Origin: a bacterium
Lineage (GTDB): Bacteria > SZUA-182 > DTGQ01
Reading direction: 5' to 3'
NCBI GenBank assembly: GCA_040755755.1
Contig: JBFLZW010000022.1
Coordinates: forward strand, 66,902-130,901
Length of the DNA: 64,000 nucleotides
The notes under the pieces were generated by a model, which saw only the letters and a list, made by a program, of their open reading frames with translations, was not told the origin of the DNA and ran no database searches. Numbering within the stretch: position 1 is the first letter of the stretch; every line of letters begins with the position of its first letter. This document shows, piece after piece, positions 43,201-51,161 of this stretch. The position numbers and the translations under genes were made by a program.

Positions 43201-46200
43201 CTGCACCAGAGCTGGTTATCGACCTCTTTGGCCAGTGGACAGCACCAGCGGGTGAGCTGGCCATCCTTTTCCACCACATAGGGGCAGGGTCTGCACCACA
43301 GGGCCTGATTGGCCACATCAGCCTGGGCCACCGGGCAGCACCAGCGTATGACAGAGTTATCGAGCTGGACAGCTATGGGGCAGGGTCTGCACCACAGGCG
43401 CACTCCTTCCACGGTCGCATCCGACACCGGGCAGCACCATGCCTGGATATTGTCATCAACATTCGTGGCCAGAGGACAGGGCCTGCACCACAGTGCCTGA
43501 CTGTCCGCCGTAGTTGCAGCCACCGGGCAGCAGTAGGCATTGGGGCCTGCCGTTCCGGTATCAGCCACAGGACAGGGCCTGCACCAGAGCTGAATATCGG
43601 CGGTGGCAGCCACCGGACAGCAGTACCTGACCTCGCCGGTTGGCAGCTTGTACGCATAGGGGCAGGGCTTGCAGATCAGACTGGGCGATGTACCGGCAAC
43701 TATCGGGCAGGGATAGCAGCGGAGGACATTTGCGCTCACCTCGGCTGTAGCCAGCGGGCAGCAGCGTTTTATGGTTCCATCGGCCATCTTGATCTCATAG
43801 GGACAGGGTCTGCACCACAGAACATCCGAGCTTACTTCGGCTGTTGCCAGCGGGCAGCAGTAGTTGATAATGCCGCCATCGACATTTTGAACAAACGGGC
43901 AGGGGCGGCACCAGAGAACATCGGAGTTGACCTCTGCGGTTGGCAGCGGGCAGCACCACTGCCTGAGAGCCTCATCCACGCCAGCGGCCAGAGGACAGGG
44001 TTTGCACCACAGATCCTGGCCGGTACTGGTGGCAATGGGACAGCAGTAAATGTTCAGCTCCTTATCCGTGGTTTTGGGATTGGGACAGGGCCTGCACCAG
44101 AGCTGGTTATCGACCTCTTTGGCCAGTGGACAGCACCAGCGGGTGAGCTGGCCATCCTTTTCCACCACATAGGGGCAGGGTCTGCACCACAGGGCCTGAT
44201 TGGCCACATCAGCCTGGGCCACCGGGCAGCACCAGCGTATGACAGAGTTATCGAGCTGGACAGCTATGGGGCAGGGTCTGCACCACAGGCGCACTCCTTC
44301 CACGGTCGCATCCGACACCGGGCAGCACCATGCCTGGATATTGTCATCAACATTCGTGGCCAGAGGACAGGGCCTGCACCACAGTGCCTGACTGTCCGCC
44401 GTAGTTGCAGCCACCGGGCAGCAGTAGGCATTGGGGCCTGCCGTTCCGGTATCAGCCACAGGACAGGGCCTGCACCAGAGCTGAATATCGGCGGTGGCAG
44501 CCACCGGACAGCAGTACCTGACCTCGCCGGTTGGCAGCTTGTACGCATAGGGGCAGGGCCTGCACCACAGAACATCCGAGCTTACATCGGCTGTAGCCAG
44601 CGGGCAGCAGATTATTTGCGGGGCAGTTCCGGTCGTCGGACAGGGATAGCACCAGGGGATAGAATCGCAGTTTTGGCCCCAGATGGTTAGATCATCCCAG
44701 AATACTTTCAGGTAGTCGCCCGATCCTGGCGGGAAATTCCCCGCTGCGGTCAATATCACCTGGATGGTTCTGACCTCGCACCACTTGATGGGAATGTCCT
44801 TTTCAAGACTTCTCTCCAGGGTATTCCATTTGTCCTGAGTGGAGGATTCTATGAGAATCGTGGTGTTCGGTTCCAAAGACTGGGAACCGTTCTTGAACAA
44901 AACATAGGAGCGCTGGCCCATGGTCTGTCCGGAGGCGTTACGGGCAATAACTTCCACACTCACTCTGCGATAGGCGCTGCGGGAAGTCATAACCTGTTGA
45001 ATGCGATAGGAAAGCTTAAGGTTGAGGTCTTCGCATCCGCAGAGATAAAATTCACGGGAAGCGCTGACCTTGCCTGGATATTTTTCCGGGTCGATTGGCG
45101 CTATTATGGTGGGATCCACGACTATCTGAGTGGCATCCGCCACGAGCAGAGGATTCGCAGCTATCAGAGTATCACTTGAAGCCTTGATAGTAGCGGTACT
45201 GCTGCTGGTCTTTTCCAGATAACCTTCCAGAAAAGCCCGGATTGACCGTTTGGGCGAGACATATGCTTCCGTTGAATAATCAATTTCCTGGGTCACCGGA
45301 AACGGCTTGGTTACTGGTCCCTTGGTGAACTTCCAGGTGTCCAGTTCCATGTTATCGAAGTGCCTGCATGGACAGCAGAATTGGGCTGGCACTGTATCGG
45401 CAGCAACCGGGCAGGGCACCGGGCACACTATGCACTTTTGCTCCGGAATGGCAGAAGCATAGGGGCAGCACCTGTTTATGGGATCGGTGCAGGGAAGCGG
45501 GCAGCATTTTTGCGCTGGAGCAGTGCTGGAAATCGGGCAAACAATAGGCGGGATAACCACCTCTTTAATCACGCCGAGCAATTGCCCGGTTTTCTTATTG
45601 AAGAATTTCACTTCATACGTGCCGGGCTCCAGGCATCCGATTTTTGTAGTGATATCATACGTGCAGATACATCTGCATCCACTGCCTTCTAACTTTTCCT
45701 CTTCATAGATATTGATGGTATTTCCCGTCATACTCATGGTGACGGCGATTTCCTCAATGCAGCAGTTGTACGAGGCGTTCTCATGGAACAGGTAAAGGAG
45801 ATTGTCATGATAACTGCAGGTAAATTTCTCCTCTTCCGCAGATCGTCCCGTAGTGGAGGAAATCTCTTTTTTGCAGCCGCTGTTTTCATAATTCACGATT
45901 GAAGGGCCGGTTATGGATGTCCCAACAGGAGTTGCAGTTACAGCGGTTTTCGATATATCGATATTCGAAGCTATAGTCGAAGAGACAGAAGCAGTAAGCG
46001 CGCCAGCGGCAGTGACAGCCTCCCGGTAGCGGACCTGGACATCGGGTTGCGGAGCAAATCCGGTCGGCAGGATAGCGGCATAGACATTTTTATGACCGCT
46101 TCTGGAATCGACCCAGATAATCCTGTCCCCGGAAATAGCCGGGAAAGTCTGATCTCCGCTCTGGTCGGTAATTTGAAATTCCTTATGGGTATTCAGATCG

Positions 46201-47123
46201 TAACCATAGATATCCCAGTTTCCGTTTCGGTCATCCTGCCAGACAACGATATTGCCGCAGATATCCGGAACCTGCTGCTTCCCTTCGTGGACGCAGATGG
46301 CGATTTCCTGCTTTGTGGCCAGATCGTACAGGTAAATATCGTCGTTGCCGTTTCTTTTGTCCTGCCAGACAACCTTTGTTCCACTGACAGCCGGGTAAGC
46401 CTGATTATCAGCCGCCGTACAGATGGGGAACTCCCGGCCGGTCGTCAGGTCAAGGCCATAGATGTCATAATTGCCCGACCGCTCGTCCATCCAGATGATG
46501 TAATTGTCGGAAATGACCGGATTCCCCTGCCAGGAAGGATCGAGGCAAATAGCATATTCCTGGCTGGTTCGCAGGTCATAGAGAAAGATGTCCGGGCTGC
46601 CGGTCCGCAGGTCCGCATACACGACGCGCTCTTTCTGAATATCTCCGTACCCCTGCCATTCCGGATTCGTGCAGATGGGAAACTCCTCATCTGTCTCCAG
46701 GTCATATCCGTACATGTCGTAGTATTTGAAGATGTATGCATATTTATTCTCGACAGACGGATCATCCATGATGCTCCGGTAATCCATCCAGATAACCTTG
46801 TTTCCCCAGATGGCCGGATACTTTTCCGCAGCCGCGCTTTGACCGAGTTGCCTGCTGCTGCCGGTCTCAAGGTCACTCAGGAATACCTTGTAGTAATAAT
46901 CGTCTCCCTGCTGCATCCAGACGACTTTCGTATCGTAGATTTCCGGAACTTCCTGATCCACGGGCTGAGGATACAGCGCCTGCCCGCTCAGAGACAGATT
47001 CGTCTCCGAATTTGTCCTGCCTTCCTGAACTCCCGTAAACCCTATGCCAATGGCCATGATGAAGAACACGAGGCAACAGAAGCTCGACAACTTGGCCCAC
47101 CAGATGTTTTTTAACTTAGCCAT
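40290..47123 (-). CDS. Giant secreted propeller / CxPCP-CCP repeat / cohesin / dockerin protein
   Basis: The product is about 2,277 residues from the ATG at 47123; a GTG at 47132 is an alternative. In order it has a signal or anchor segment (residues 10-33) and a TolB/PD40-like propeller (about 50-345, blades ending like VVWQDDRNGNWDIYGYDL). A Cys-rich patch (about 530-595) and a jelly-roll-like domain (about 600-820) follow. About 1,000 residues (825-1845) then have C-x-P-C-P alternating with C-C-P every 30 or so residues, typically WCRPCP-x(11)-WCCPLA. A non-repetitive insert of about 90 residues lies at 1455-1545. Two cohesin-like domains (about 1850-1980 and 2090-2215) flank an HYR-like domain. 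A dockerin (two DxNGDGxxTxxDA loops) ends the protein. There are about 32 CxPCP motifs. None is CxxCH, so haem attachment is not expected; disulfide or metal binding is inferred. Family unknown for the repeats. Confidence 0.85.
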   Translation of the reverse strand: MAKLKNIWWAKLSSFCCLVFFIMAIGIGFTGVQEGRTNSETNLSLSGQALYPQPVDQEVPEIYDTKVVWMQQGDDYYYKVFLSDLETGSSRQLGQSAAAEKYPAIWGNKVIWMDYRSIMDDPSVENKYAYIFKYYDMYGYDLETDEEFPICTNPEWQGYGDIQKERVVYADLRTGSPDIFLYDLRTSQEYAICLDPSWQGNPVISDNYIIWMDERSGNYDIYGLDLTTGREFPICTAADNQAYPAVSGTKVVWQDKRNGNDDIYLYDLATKQEIAICVHEGKQQVPDICGNIVVWQDDRNGNWDIYGYDLNTHKEFQITDQSGDQTFPAISGDRIIWVDSRSGHKNVYAAILPTGFAPQPDVQVRYREAVTAAGALTASVSSTIASNIDISKTAVTATPVGTSITGPSIVNYENSGCKKEISSTTGRSAEEEKFTCSYHDNLLYLFHENASYNCCIEEIAVTMSMTGNTINIYEEEKLEGSGCRCICTYDITTKIGCLEPGTYEVKFFNKKTGQLLGVIKEVVIPPIVCPISSTAPAQKCCPLPCTDPINRCCPYASAIPEQKCIVCPVPCPVAADTVPAQFCCPCRHFDNMELDTWKFTKGPVTKPFPVTQEIDYSTEAYVSPKRSIRAFLEGYLEKTSSSTATIKASSDTLIAANPLLVADATQIVVDPTIIAPIDPEKYPGKVSASREFYLCGCEDLNLKLSYRIQQVMTSRSAYRRVSVEVIARNASGQTMGQRSYVLFKNGSQSLEPNTTILIESSTQDKWNTLERSLEKDIPIKWCEVRTIQVILTAAGNFPPGSGDYLKVFWDDLTIWGQNCDSIPWCYPCPTTGTAPQIICCPLATADVSSDVLWCRPCPYAYKLPTGEVRYCCPVAATADIQLWCRPCPVADTGTAGPNAYCCPVAATTADSQALWCRPCPLATNVDDNIQAWCCPVSDATVEGVRLWCRPCPIAVQLDNSVIRWCCPVAQADVANQALWCRPCPYVVEKDGQLTRWCCPLAKEVDNQLWCRPCPNPKTTDKELNIYCCPIATSTGQDLWCKPCPLAAGVDEALRQWCCPLPTAEVNSDVLWCRPCPFVQNVDGGIINYCCPLATAEVSSDVLWCRPCPYEIKMADGTIKRCCPLATAEVSANVLRCYPCPIVAGTSPSLICKPCPYAYKLPTGEVRYCCPVAATADIQLWCRPCPVADTGTAGPNAYCCPVAATTADSQALWCRPCPLATNVDDNIQAWCCPVSDATVEGVRLWCRPCPIAVQLDNSVIRWCCPVAQADVANQALWCRPCPYVVEKDGQLTRWCCPLAKEVDNQLWCRPCPNPKTTDKELNIYCCPIATSTGQDLWCKPCPLAAGVDEALRQWCCPLPTAEVNSDVLWCRPCPFVQNVDGGIINYCCPLATAEVSSDVLWCRPCPYEIKMADGTIKRCCPLATAEVSANVLRCYPCPIVAGTSPALICKPCPVPVTPLPDNCIIAKVREIQHHVSTGRSDLKIVDESGNIREISVPLTQAEDIEAGDQVKVCFEMDASGRIISITIEKYDAQAQVIPPAQICYPCPLATAEVSADVLWCKPCPYAYKLPTGEVRYCCPVAATADIQLWCRPCPVADTGTAGPNAYCCPVATATVTNQALWCRPCPLATNVDNSIQVWCCPVPDVSVEGVRLWCRPCPIAAKLDNSVIRWCCPLAQADVADQALWCRPCPYVVEKDGLLTRWCCPIAKEVDNQLWCRPCPYPKTADKELNIYCCPIATSTGQDLWCKPCPLAAGVDETLRQWCCPLPAAEVSSDILWCRPCPFAQNVDGSIINYCCPLATAEVSSDVLWCRPCPASSTQPAQICCPISTAQAAGSVLWCHPLVTGCTEESSGALDIEGAQGIAGGEVKIPVRIQKAPTSVSALGFEVVYRPDILQYIGYEPGDLVTSFRLFQVNSIGTDRLIVGGASDKAIPKGTSGRLVWLKFKVIGDLEDGCYPLDLEKPIDDLVQFSKTGGCICLKDTVPPEIDCPADRVIAQITSAGTPADDPEIVAFLSEAKAWDAVDGKVEVTCHVPSGVNEEGIKSALPQILPPGKTTVIFTASDKAGNTISCTATITIQPIVCEEDDSGKLDIEGTQGRVDEEVKIPVRIQKAPGAVSSLGFEVSYKPSVLEYLGFEPGNLVTSFPSFSVNSIGSGRLIAGGYSTQGIPKEASGTVVILKFKVRGGMEGGCYPLRLEELTDDLAKFSATPGCFCIYSCDGDLNGDGSITPKDALIAFQCYLAAGPCSDCADVDGNGSVTPADALCLFKKYLGQPSCLDNQ
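42793..43668 (-). repeat. Tandem duplication, unit 891 bp, downstream copy
   Basis: This stretch reads the same as 43684-44559 at an offset of 891 bp (297 codons) wherever I compared lines. Both copies lie in frame inside the giant Cys-rich gene. The borders are marked by a few substitutions at 42790-42792 and at 43669. Confidence 0.85.
43684..44559 (-). repeat. Tandem duplication, unit 891 bp, upstream copy
   Basis: This is the second member of the apparently identical in-frame pair. Each unit carries ten CxPCP and nine CCP motifs. A third, clearly diverged copy follows at about 41600-42480. Confidence 0.85.
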
Positions 47124-47331
47124 GATCCTCACTACTCCTTTCTCTGACTCTCCTCTTTTTTTTTACTCTCAACTACCTGTGCTTCCAAGACAAATTATAA
47201 AGAATTACCTGTTTTTTTCCTCTTCGCCGTGTTCACCTCCTTATGAAAAGGGCGCTCATATGTGCTGGTATGCCGGGGCATTTCAGGAGCCGGGAAACCG
47301 GACAGGATATCCCTCTCCCCTATTTTGAGGC

Positions 47332-47366
47332 GGATCGAGGGGGAATTTCACGTCCCGCCTCGATCC
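47332..47366. other. Hairpin between the small membrane gene and the giant gene
   Basis: ggatcgaggggg pairs with cccgcctcgatcc with one mismatch or bulge. It lies in the 315-bp leader region of the giant gene and could be an attenuator, a processing site or a weak terminator of the small upstream gene. The rest of 47124-47438 shows nothing else. Confidence 0.4.
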
Positions 47367-47438
47367 TTTCAGGAAAGAGGGGATTCTGGAATCCCCCCGC
47401 TCCCCTCCTCCTTGTGCGCCTCTTGAGACCAGAATGTC

Positions 47439-47666
47439 TCAGTGCTGTGCATTGCCGTGCAGATATGAGCGAAAAAGGTTGACTATCGGTTCAACTGAAC
47501 ATATAAGATTTTTGCCAGGGATATTTCGAGCGCTAATGGCCCGGTGCGGCAGTAAGACAAATTTTTTCTGTTGAGCCAGGGTGAAAGAAATGGTGGTGGT
47601 AATGACCAGGAGGATAATATGGCCTGCAGAAATGGTGACTATCAGATTGCTCAACAAGCTTTCCAT
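47439..47666 (-). CDS. Small single-pass membrane protein candidate
   Basis: A 75-residue frame starts at an ATG with AAGGAGGG seven bases upstream, which is among the best ribosome sites in the window. It encodes a hydrophobic N-terminal helix (LIVTISAGHIILLVITTTISFTL) followed by a basic tail (QQKKFVLLPHRAISARN). No family was recognised. It is upstream of the giant Cys-rich gene on the same strand. It could be real or chance; the ribosome site and helix argue for real. Confidence 0.4.
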   Translation of the reverse strand: MESLLSNLIVTISAGHIILLVITTTISFTLAQQKKFVLLPHRAISARNIPGKNLICSVEPIVNLFRSYLHGNAQH

Positions 47667-47714
47667 GCGAAACCCTCCTTTTCGATCGAAACCGCTCACA
47701 ACCTCTCTCCCCAA

Positions 47715-48354
47715 AAAGGGATAAGAGGATCATAACGAATACTTCTGAACTGCTTCCAGATTCATTCACTGACCGCGTGTACTGGTACGGTGCAGGTTAC
47801 AGTAAAGCGCAAGTTATTCGTGCTGGCTATTACTCTATTATACTACATTTATAATGCAACCCGCATGCCATAAGGTTGCCGCTGATTGGGGGGTATTCTG
47901 TAAGCTACGATATAACAAAATGTTATGAGGTAATCTCCGCTGATCAGATCAGCGTGAATTATTTTGAAGGCCATTTTGTCGTCAACGATGTTTACGTAAG
48001 GAGGCTGAAATCCATTATTCAGAAGTCAGAAGTCAGGAGCCAGGAGTCAGGAAAAGATGATTGCTTATTCTGAATTCTGACGCCTGATTCCTGACTCCCC
48101 TGGAAAAGTTCAGCTCTCAGCCGTTTAGAGTATAAGCTCAGGGAAGCGTTTTTCTCCCTCATTCGTTTGACTTTATATGGCAAGTATTCCAGAACTATAG
48201 TAGAATTATGGAAAGAATCCCGCTACCAATCTGGAAAGCCGGTACGGATTTAATGTGCAGTGGATTCAGAGCATCTCACAGGACAGCATCAACGGTGAGA
48301 TGTCAACGGTGTTATTAATAGTAAACTTAATTTACAAAAGGTGGAGGGAAAAGA
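47715..48354. other. Intergenic region with inverted repeat, upstream of the sigma-54 activator
   Basis: This 640-bp gap between divergent genes holds an imperfect inverted repeat at 48020-48103, with gtcagaagtcaggag words paired to ctgacgcctgattcctgactcc. It is the same repeat type as 12766-12845. No convincing gene or clean promoter was found in it. Confidence 0.55.
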
Positions 48355-49902
48355 GTGGCGGTAAATGAGCCTGAAACGATTTACCAGCGACTTGCCAACC
48401 TTAAGTTTCGGCTGGAGCAGGTTACCCGATCCTGGACAGTTGATGATTATGAAGCCCTGTTGAAGTTTTACGTGGCCATTCTGCCGAAGGTTATGGATGC
48501 CGAACGCTGCACCATTTTCATGGCTGACGCTGAGATAGGCAAGATCTGGTCGATGTTCGGCACCGGGCTGGAAGGAATAAAAATCGAGCCGCCGAAAGAT
48601 GAAAGCGTTGTCGGCAGGGCTGTCTCGACCGGCCAGTGTATTGTCGAGCATGACCTGGACAAGCGGCAGGGATTTCATACCGAAACTGATGCCAGGACCG
48701 GCTTTGTCACTCACAGTCTGGTCTGCGCCCCCATCAGGAGTCTGACCGGACGTGGTGTGGCCGGTGCCATCGAAGTGCTGAACAAGGCAGAGGGGCGGCA
48801 GTTTACCCGGCAGGATGTGGAGCGGTTGCAGGAAATCGCCAATTTCCTTTCAGCTTCCATCGAGGGCATACTCCTGAGCCGGGAGATCCTGCGGATATCA
48901 AGCCAGTTGAACTGCGAGGTCGAGCAATTTGAAAAAAATTATTTCCGGGATGTCCTCTTTATTGTCGAAAGCCCGGTCATGAGGAATATCATCGACGAAG
49001 TGCGGATGATCAGCAAGACCCCGGTCAATGTATTTATTCATGGAGAGCACGGGACAGGCAAAGAGCTGATTGCCCGTATGATCCATGAAGGAAGTGACCG
49101 GCGCGATAAGCCCTTTGTGGCTGTCAACTGCGCTTCGATCCTTGAAAGCCTGATGGAAAGCGAGTTCTTCGGCTATGAAAAGGGGGCTTTCACCGGCGCT
49201 GTGGCGAGCCGCAAAGGCCGGTTTGAAGAGGCTGACGGCGGCACGTTATTTCTGGATGAGGTGGCCGATATGCCCCTGGCCATCCAGCCGAAGTTTCTCC
49301 GGGCCATTCAGGAAGGGGAAGGCTGCCGGCTGGGAAGCAACAGGCTGATGCGCTATAATCTGCGCATCATCAGCTCCACCAACAAGGATCTTCGGCAGGA
49401 GGTGGCGAGCGGGCGTTTCCGTGAGGATCTGTTCTTCCGGCTGTTTTCGGTCGAGATTCATATTCCGCCCCTGAGAGAACGCCGGGAGGATATCGTTACC
49501 ATGGCCCTGGCTTTTCTGGACAGGGTAAGCCAGCGCTTTAAAAAAAGGGTGGCCGGGTTCTCTCCGGAAGTGTTGAGCTTATTCGAGGAGTATTCATGGC
49601 CGGGAAATGTTCGTCAATTACTTCGGGAGGTGGAACATCTGGTTGCCTTGACCCCTGAAGGGGAGCGGATTACCATTGACAAGTGCTCGCGGGAGCTGCA
49701 AAATTTCGGCCATTCTCTGCACGAGAAAGAGACCGCCGGTTATTCGCTTCCTGACCAGGTAAGAGCCCTGGAAATCAGACTCATCAGGAAAGCGCTCCAG
49801 GAAGCCCGGGGGAATAAGAATAAGGCCTCCGCCTTACTGGGGATTACCAGGCAGGGCCTGCATAAGAAAATCAAGCGGTACTGCCTTGACGAGGAGCCGT
49901 GA
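48355..49902 (+). CDS. Sigma-54-dependent activator with GAF sensor domain
   Basis: The 515-residue NtrC-family regulator uses a GTG start with GGAGGG six bases upstream. An N-terminal GAF domain (about 30-180, with DAERCTIFMADAE and VVGRAV) replaces a receiver domain. The AAA+ module has Walker A GEHGTGKE near 230, the sigma-54 contact loop GAFTGA near 277, Walker B GGTLFLDEVADM and the R-finger region. The C-terminal Fis-type helix-turn-helix is at about 470-505 (ARGNKNKASALLGITRQGLH). It directly precedes the cytochrome island, whose first gene has a -24/-12 promoter, so local control is likely. The GAF ligand is unknown. Confidence 0.94.
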   Translation: MAVNEPETIYQRLANLKFRLEQVTRSWTVDDYEALLKFYVAILPKVMDAERCTIFMADAEIGKIWSMFGTGLEGIKIEPPKDESVVGRAVSTGQCIVEHDLDKRQGFHTETDARTGFVTHSLVCAPIRSLTGRGVAGAIEVLNKAEGRQFTRQDVERLQEIANFLSASIEGILLSREILRISSQLNCEVEQFEKNYFRDVLFIVESPVMRNIIDEVRMISKTPVNVFIHGEHGTGKELIARMIHEGSDRRDKPFVAVNCASILESLMESEFFGYEKGAFTGAVASRKGRFEEADGGTLFLDEVADMPLAIQPKFLRAIQEGEGCRLGSNRLMRYNLRIISSTNKDLRQEVASGRFREDLFFRLFSVEIHIPPLRERREDIVTMALAFLDRVSQRFKKRVAGFSPEVLSLFEEYSWPGNVRQLLREVEHLVALTPEGERITIDKCSRELQNFGHSLHEKETAGYSLPDQVRALEIRLIRKALQEARGNKNKASALLGITRQGLHKKIKRYCLDEEP

Positions 49903-49906
49903 GAAA

Positions 49907-49945
49907 AGACAAAGGACACCACTCAAGACACAGAGGCACAGAGGG
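49907..49945. repeat. Half copy of the cagaggcacagag repeat
   Basis: gacaaaggacaccactcaagacacagaggcacagag matches the outer half of the repeat at 1281-1345 (inverted) right after the regulator's stop codon. No inverted partner follows. Confidence 0.5.
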
Positions 49946-50080
49946 AAAACTGCTATAAGCGAAGATGTCTGGTAAAAATAATGAGATTAGTATTGACTAA
50001 ATCTGCATTTTTTTTCATAATATGTGTAATTACGTAACCAGCAGAGTTTGGCGCAGACACTCTCCCCGGCCAATTTATGA

Positions 50081-50098
50081 ACGGCACATGTCTTGCTT
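50081..50098 (+). promoter_or_regulatory. Sigma-54 (-24/-12) promoter of the cytochrome island
   Basis: acggcacatgtcttgctt has GG and GC separated by exactly ten bases and matches GGCAC-N5-TTGCT of the consensus. The predicted start is near 50108, 61 bases ahead of the NHL gene's likely ATG at 50169. An imperfect inverted repeat about 85-95 bases further upstream (near 49985-50003) could be an activator site. Confidence 0.7.
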
Positions 50099-50168
50099 AT
50101 TACAAACTCCGGAGAATAACTGATAACTGATGACTGTCTTTGCAGGGCTTCGGGAGCGGAAGAAATTT

Positions 50169-51161
50169 ATGATGTTTTTGAAATTGATTTTAAAGCACAA
50201 AGGATTTCCGGCAGGTTCCTGTATTTTGTCACTTTTCTTTCTTTTCCTCTTCACCTGTCCAGTCCGGGCCAGGGAGCCCTCCGGGGCGGACGCATTGTAT
50301 CGGTTTGACCGGCAGGTTCAAATGAGTTTTTCCGGAGCACGGTCCGGCAAGCCCACGTCCCTGGCTATCGATTCGACCGGCAGGCTCTTTGTTGTCTGCT
50401 CGCTGACAAACGATGTCCGGGTCTTTGATTCCGCCGGACGGTTTCTGTTTGCTTTCGGCAGAGAGTCTTCCAGCCAGGACAAGTCTGGTAACAAAGGGGT
50501 GCTCAAAGAGCCTTCGGGGATAGCGATTGATAAACAGGACCTTATCTACATCAGTGATCTGGCTGCGGACAGGATTTTGATTTACAGCTCGGATGGCAGG
50601 TTTCTGGACCAGTTTCCTTTGCATCAGCCGGAAAAGGGGCGTGAAACCTGTGCTCCTTTTATCGCCTATAATCCTTATGACAATCGGCTTTATGCTGCCG
50701 ATGCCTGCAATCACCTGGTTGGGGTCTACACGCTGAAGGGAGAATTCAAAGCCAGTTTTGGCACAGCAGGAACAGGGGAGGGGGATTTGAGCGGCCCGGC
50801 TCATATCTCGTTCGATACCAGGGGAAATATCTATGTGGTTGATGCAGGTAATTTCAGGGTTCAATCTTATACTCCTGATTTCAAGTTCCGCTTTGCGTTC
50901 GGCAGGAGCGGGACGAAAGAGGGAGAGTTTGTCCGGCCTTATGGCCTGGCCATCGATGCCAAAGACCGGATTTATGTTTCCGATTTTATTGCGAATTCAG
51001 TCCAGGTATTCAACAATAAAGGGCAATACCTGGTCTCGGTGAGTCAGCCTGATAATCCCAGACTGTTCAGCCAGCCTCTCGGTCTGGCATGGGTGAATAA
51101 TAAAATCTATGTGGTTAATGCGGAGACAAAAGTTGTTTCAGTATTCGACATTGCAAAGTAG
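50169..51161 (+). CDS. Secreted NHL-repeat beta-propeller (cytochrome partner 1)
   Basis: The product is 330 residues from the ATG at 50169 (GGAAG six bases upstream); an earlier ATG at 50130 lacks a well-placed site. The signal peptide ends near VRARE. Six NHL-type blades follow: SLAIDSTGRLFVVCSLTNDV, GIAIDKQDLIYISDL, IAYNPYDNRLYAAD, HISFDTRGNIYVVDAGNFRV, GLAIDAKDRIYVSDF and GLAWVNNKIYVVNA. The protein is extracytoplasmic. NHL propellers are found next to secreted multihaem cytochromes in Geobacter-type bacteria, where their role is unclear. Its end overlaps the cytochrome gene start by 53 bp. Confidence 0.85.
   Translation: MMFLKLILKHKGFPAGSCILSLFFLFLFTCPVRAREPSGADALYRFDRQVQMSFSGARSGKPTSLAIDSTGRLFVVCSLTNDVRVFDSAGRFLFAFGRESSSQDKSGNKGVLKEPSGIAIDKQDLIYISDLAADRILIYSSDGRFLDQFPLHQPEKGRETCAPFIAYNPYDNRLYAADACNHLVGVYTLKGEFKASFGTAGTGEGDLSGPAHISFDTRGNIYVVDAGNFRVQSYTPDFKFRFAFGRSGTKEGEFVRPYGLAIDAKDRIYVSDFIANSVQVFNNKGQYLVSVSQPDNPRLFSQPLGLAWVNNKIYVVNAETKVVSVFDIAK

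Noticed and set aside
42705-44690. Long plus-strand open frame of 661 codons opposite the Cys-rich gene
   Set aside because: It is the antisense of the repeated CxPCP coding region, where periodic codon use removes stops. It has no ribosome site, no known domain and mirrors the 891-bp repeat exactly.
46047-47114. Plus-strand open frame of 355 codons opposite the propeller part of the giant gene
   Set aside because: It is an antisense shadow. The minus strand carries the TolB-like blades.
40290-47123. Idea that the CxPCP modules bind c-type haem like the neighbouring cytochromes
   Set aside because: None of the motifs has the histidine of CxxCH; proline follows the second cysteine instead.
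47876-48073. Plus-strand 65-codon frame upstream of the sigma-54 activator
   Set aside because: It begins at a poor TTG, ends inside the gtcagaag repeat and has no ribosome site.
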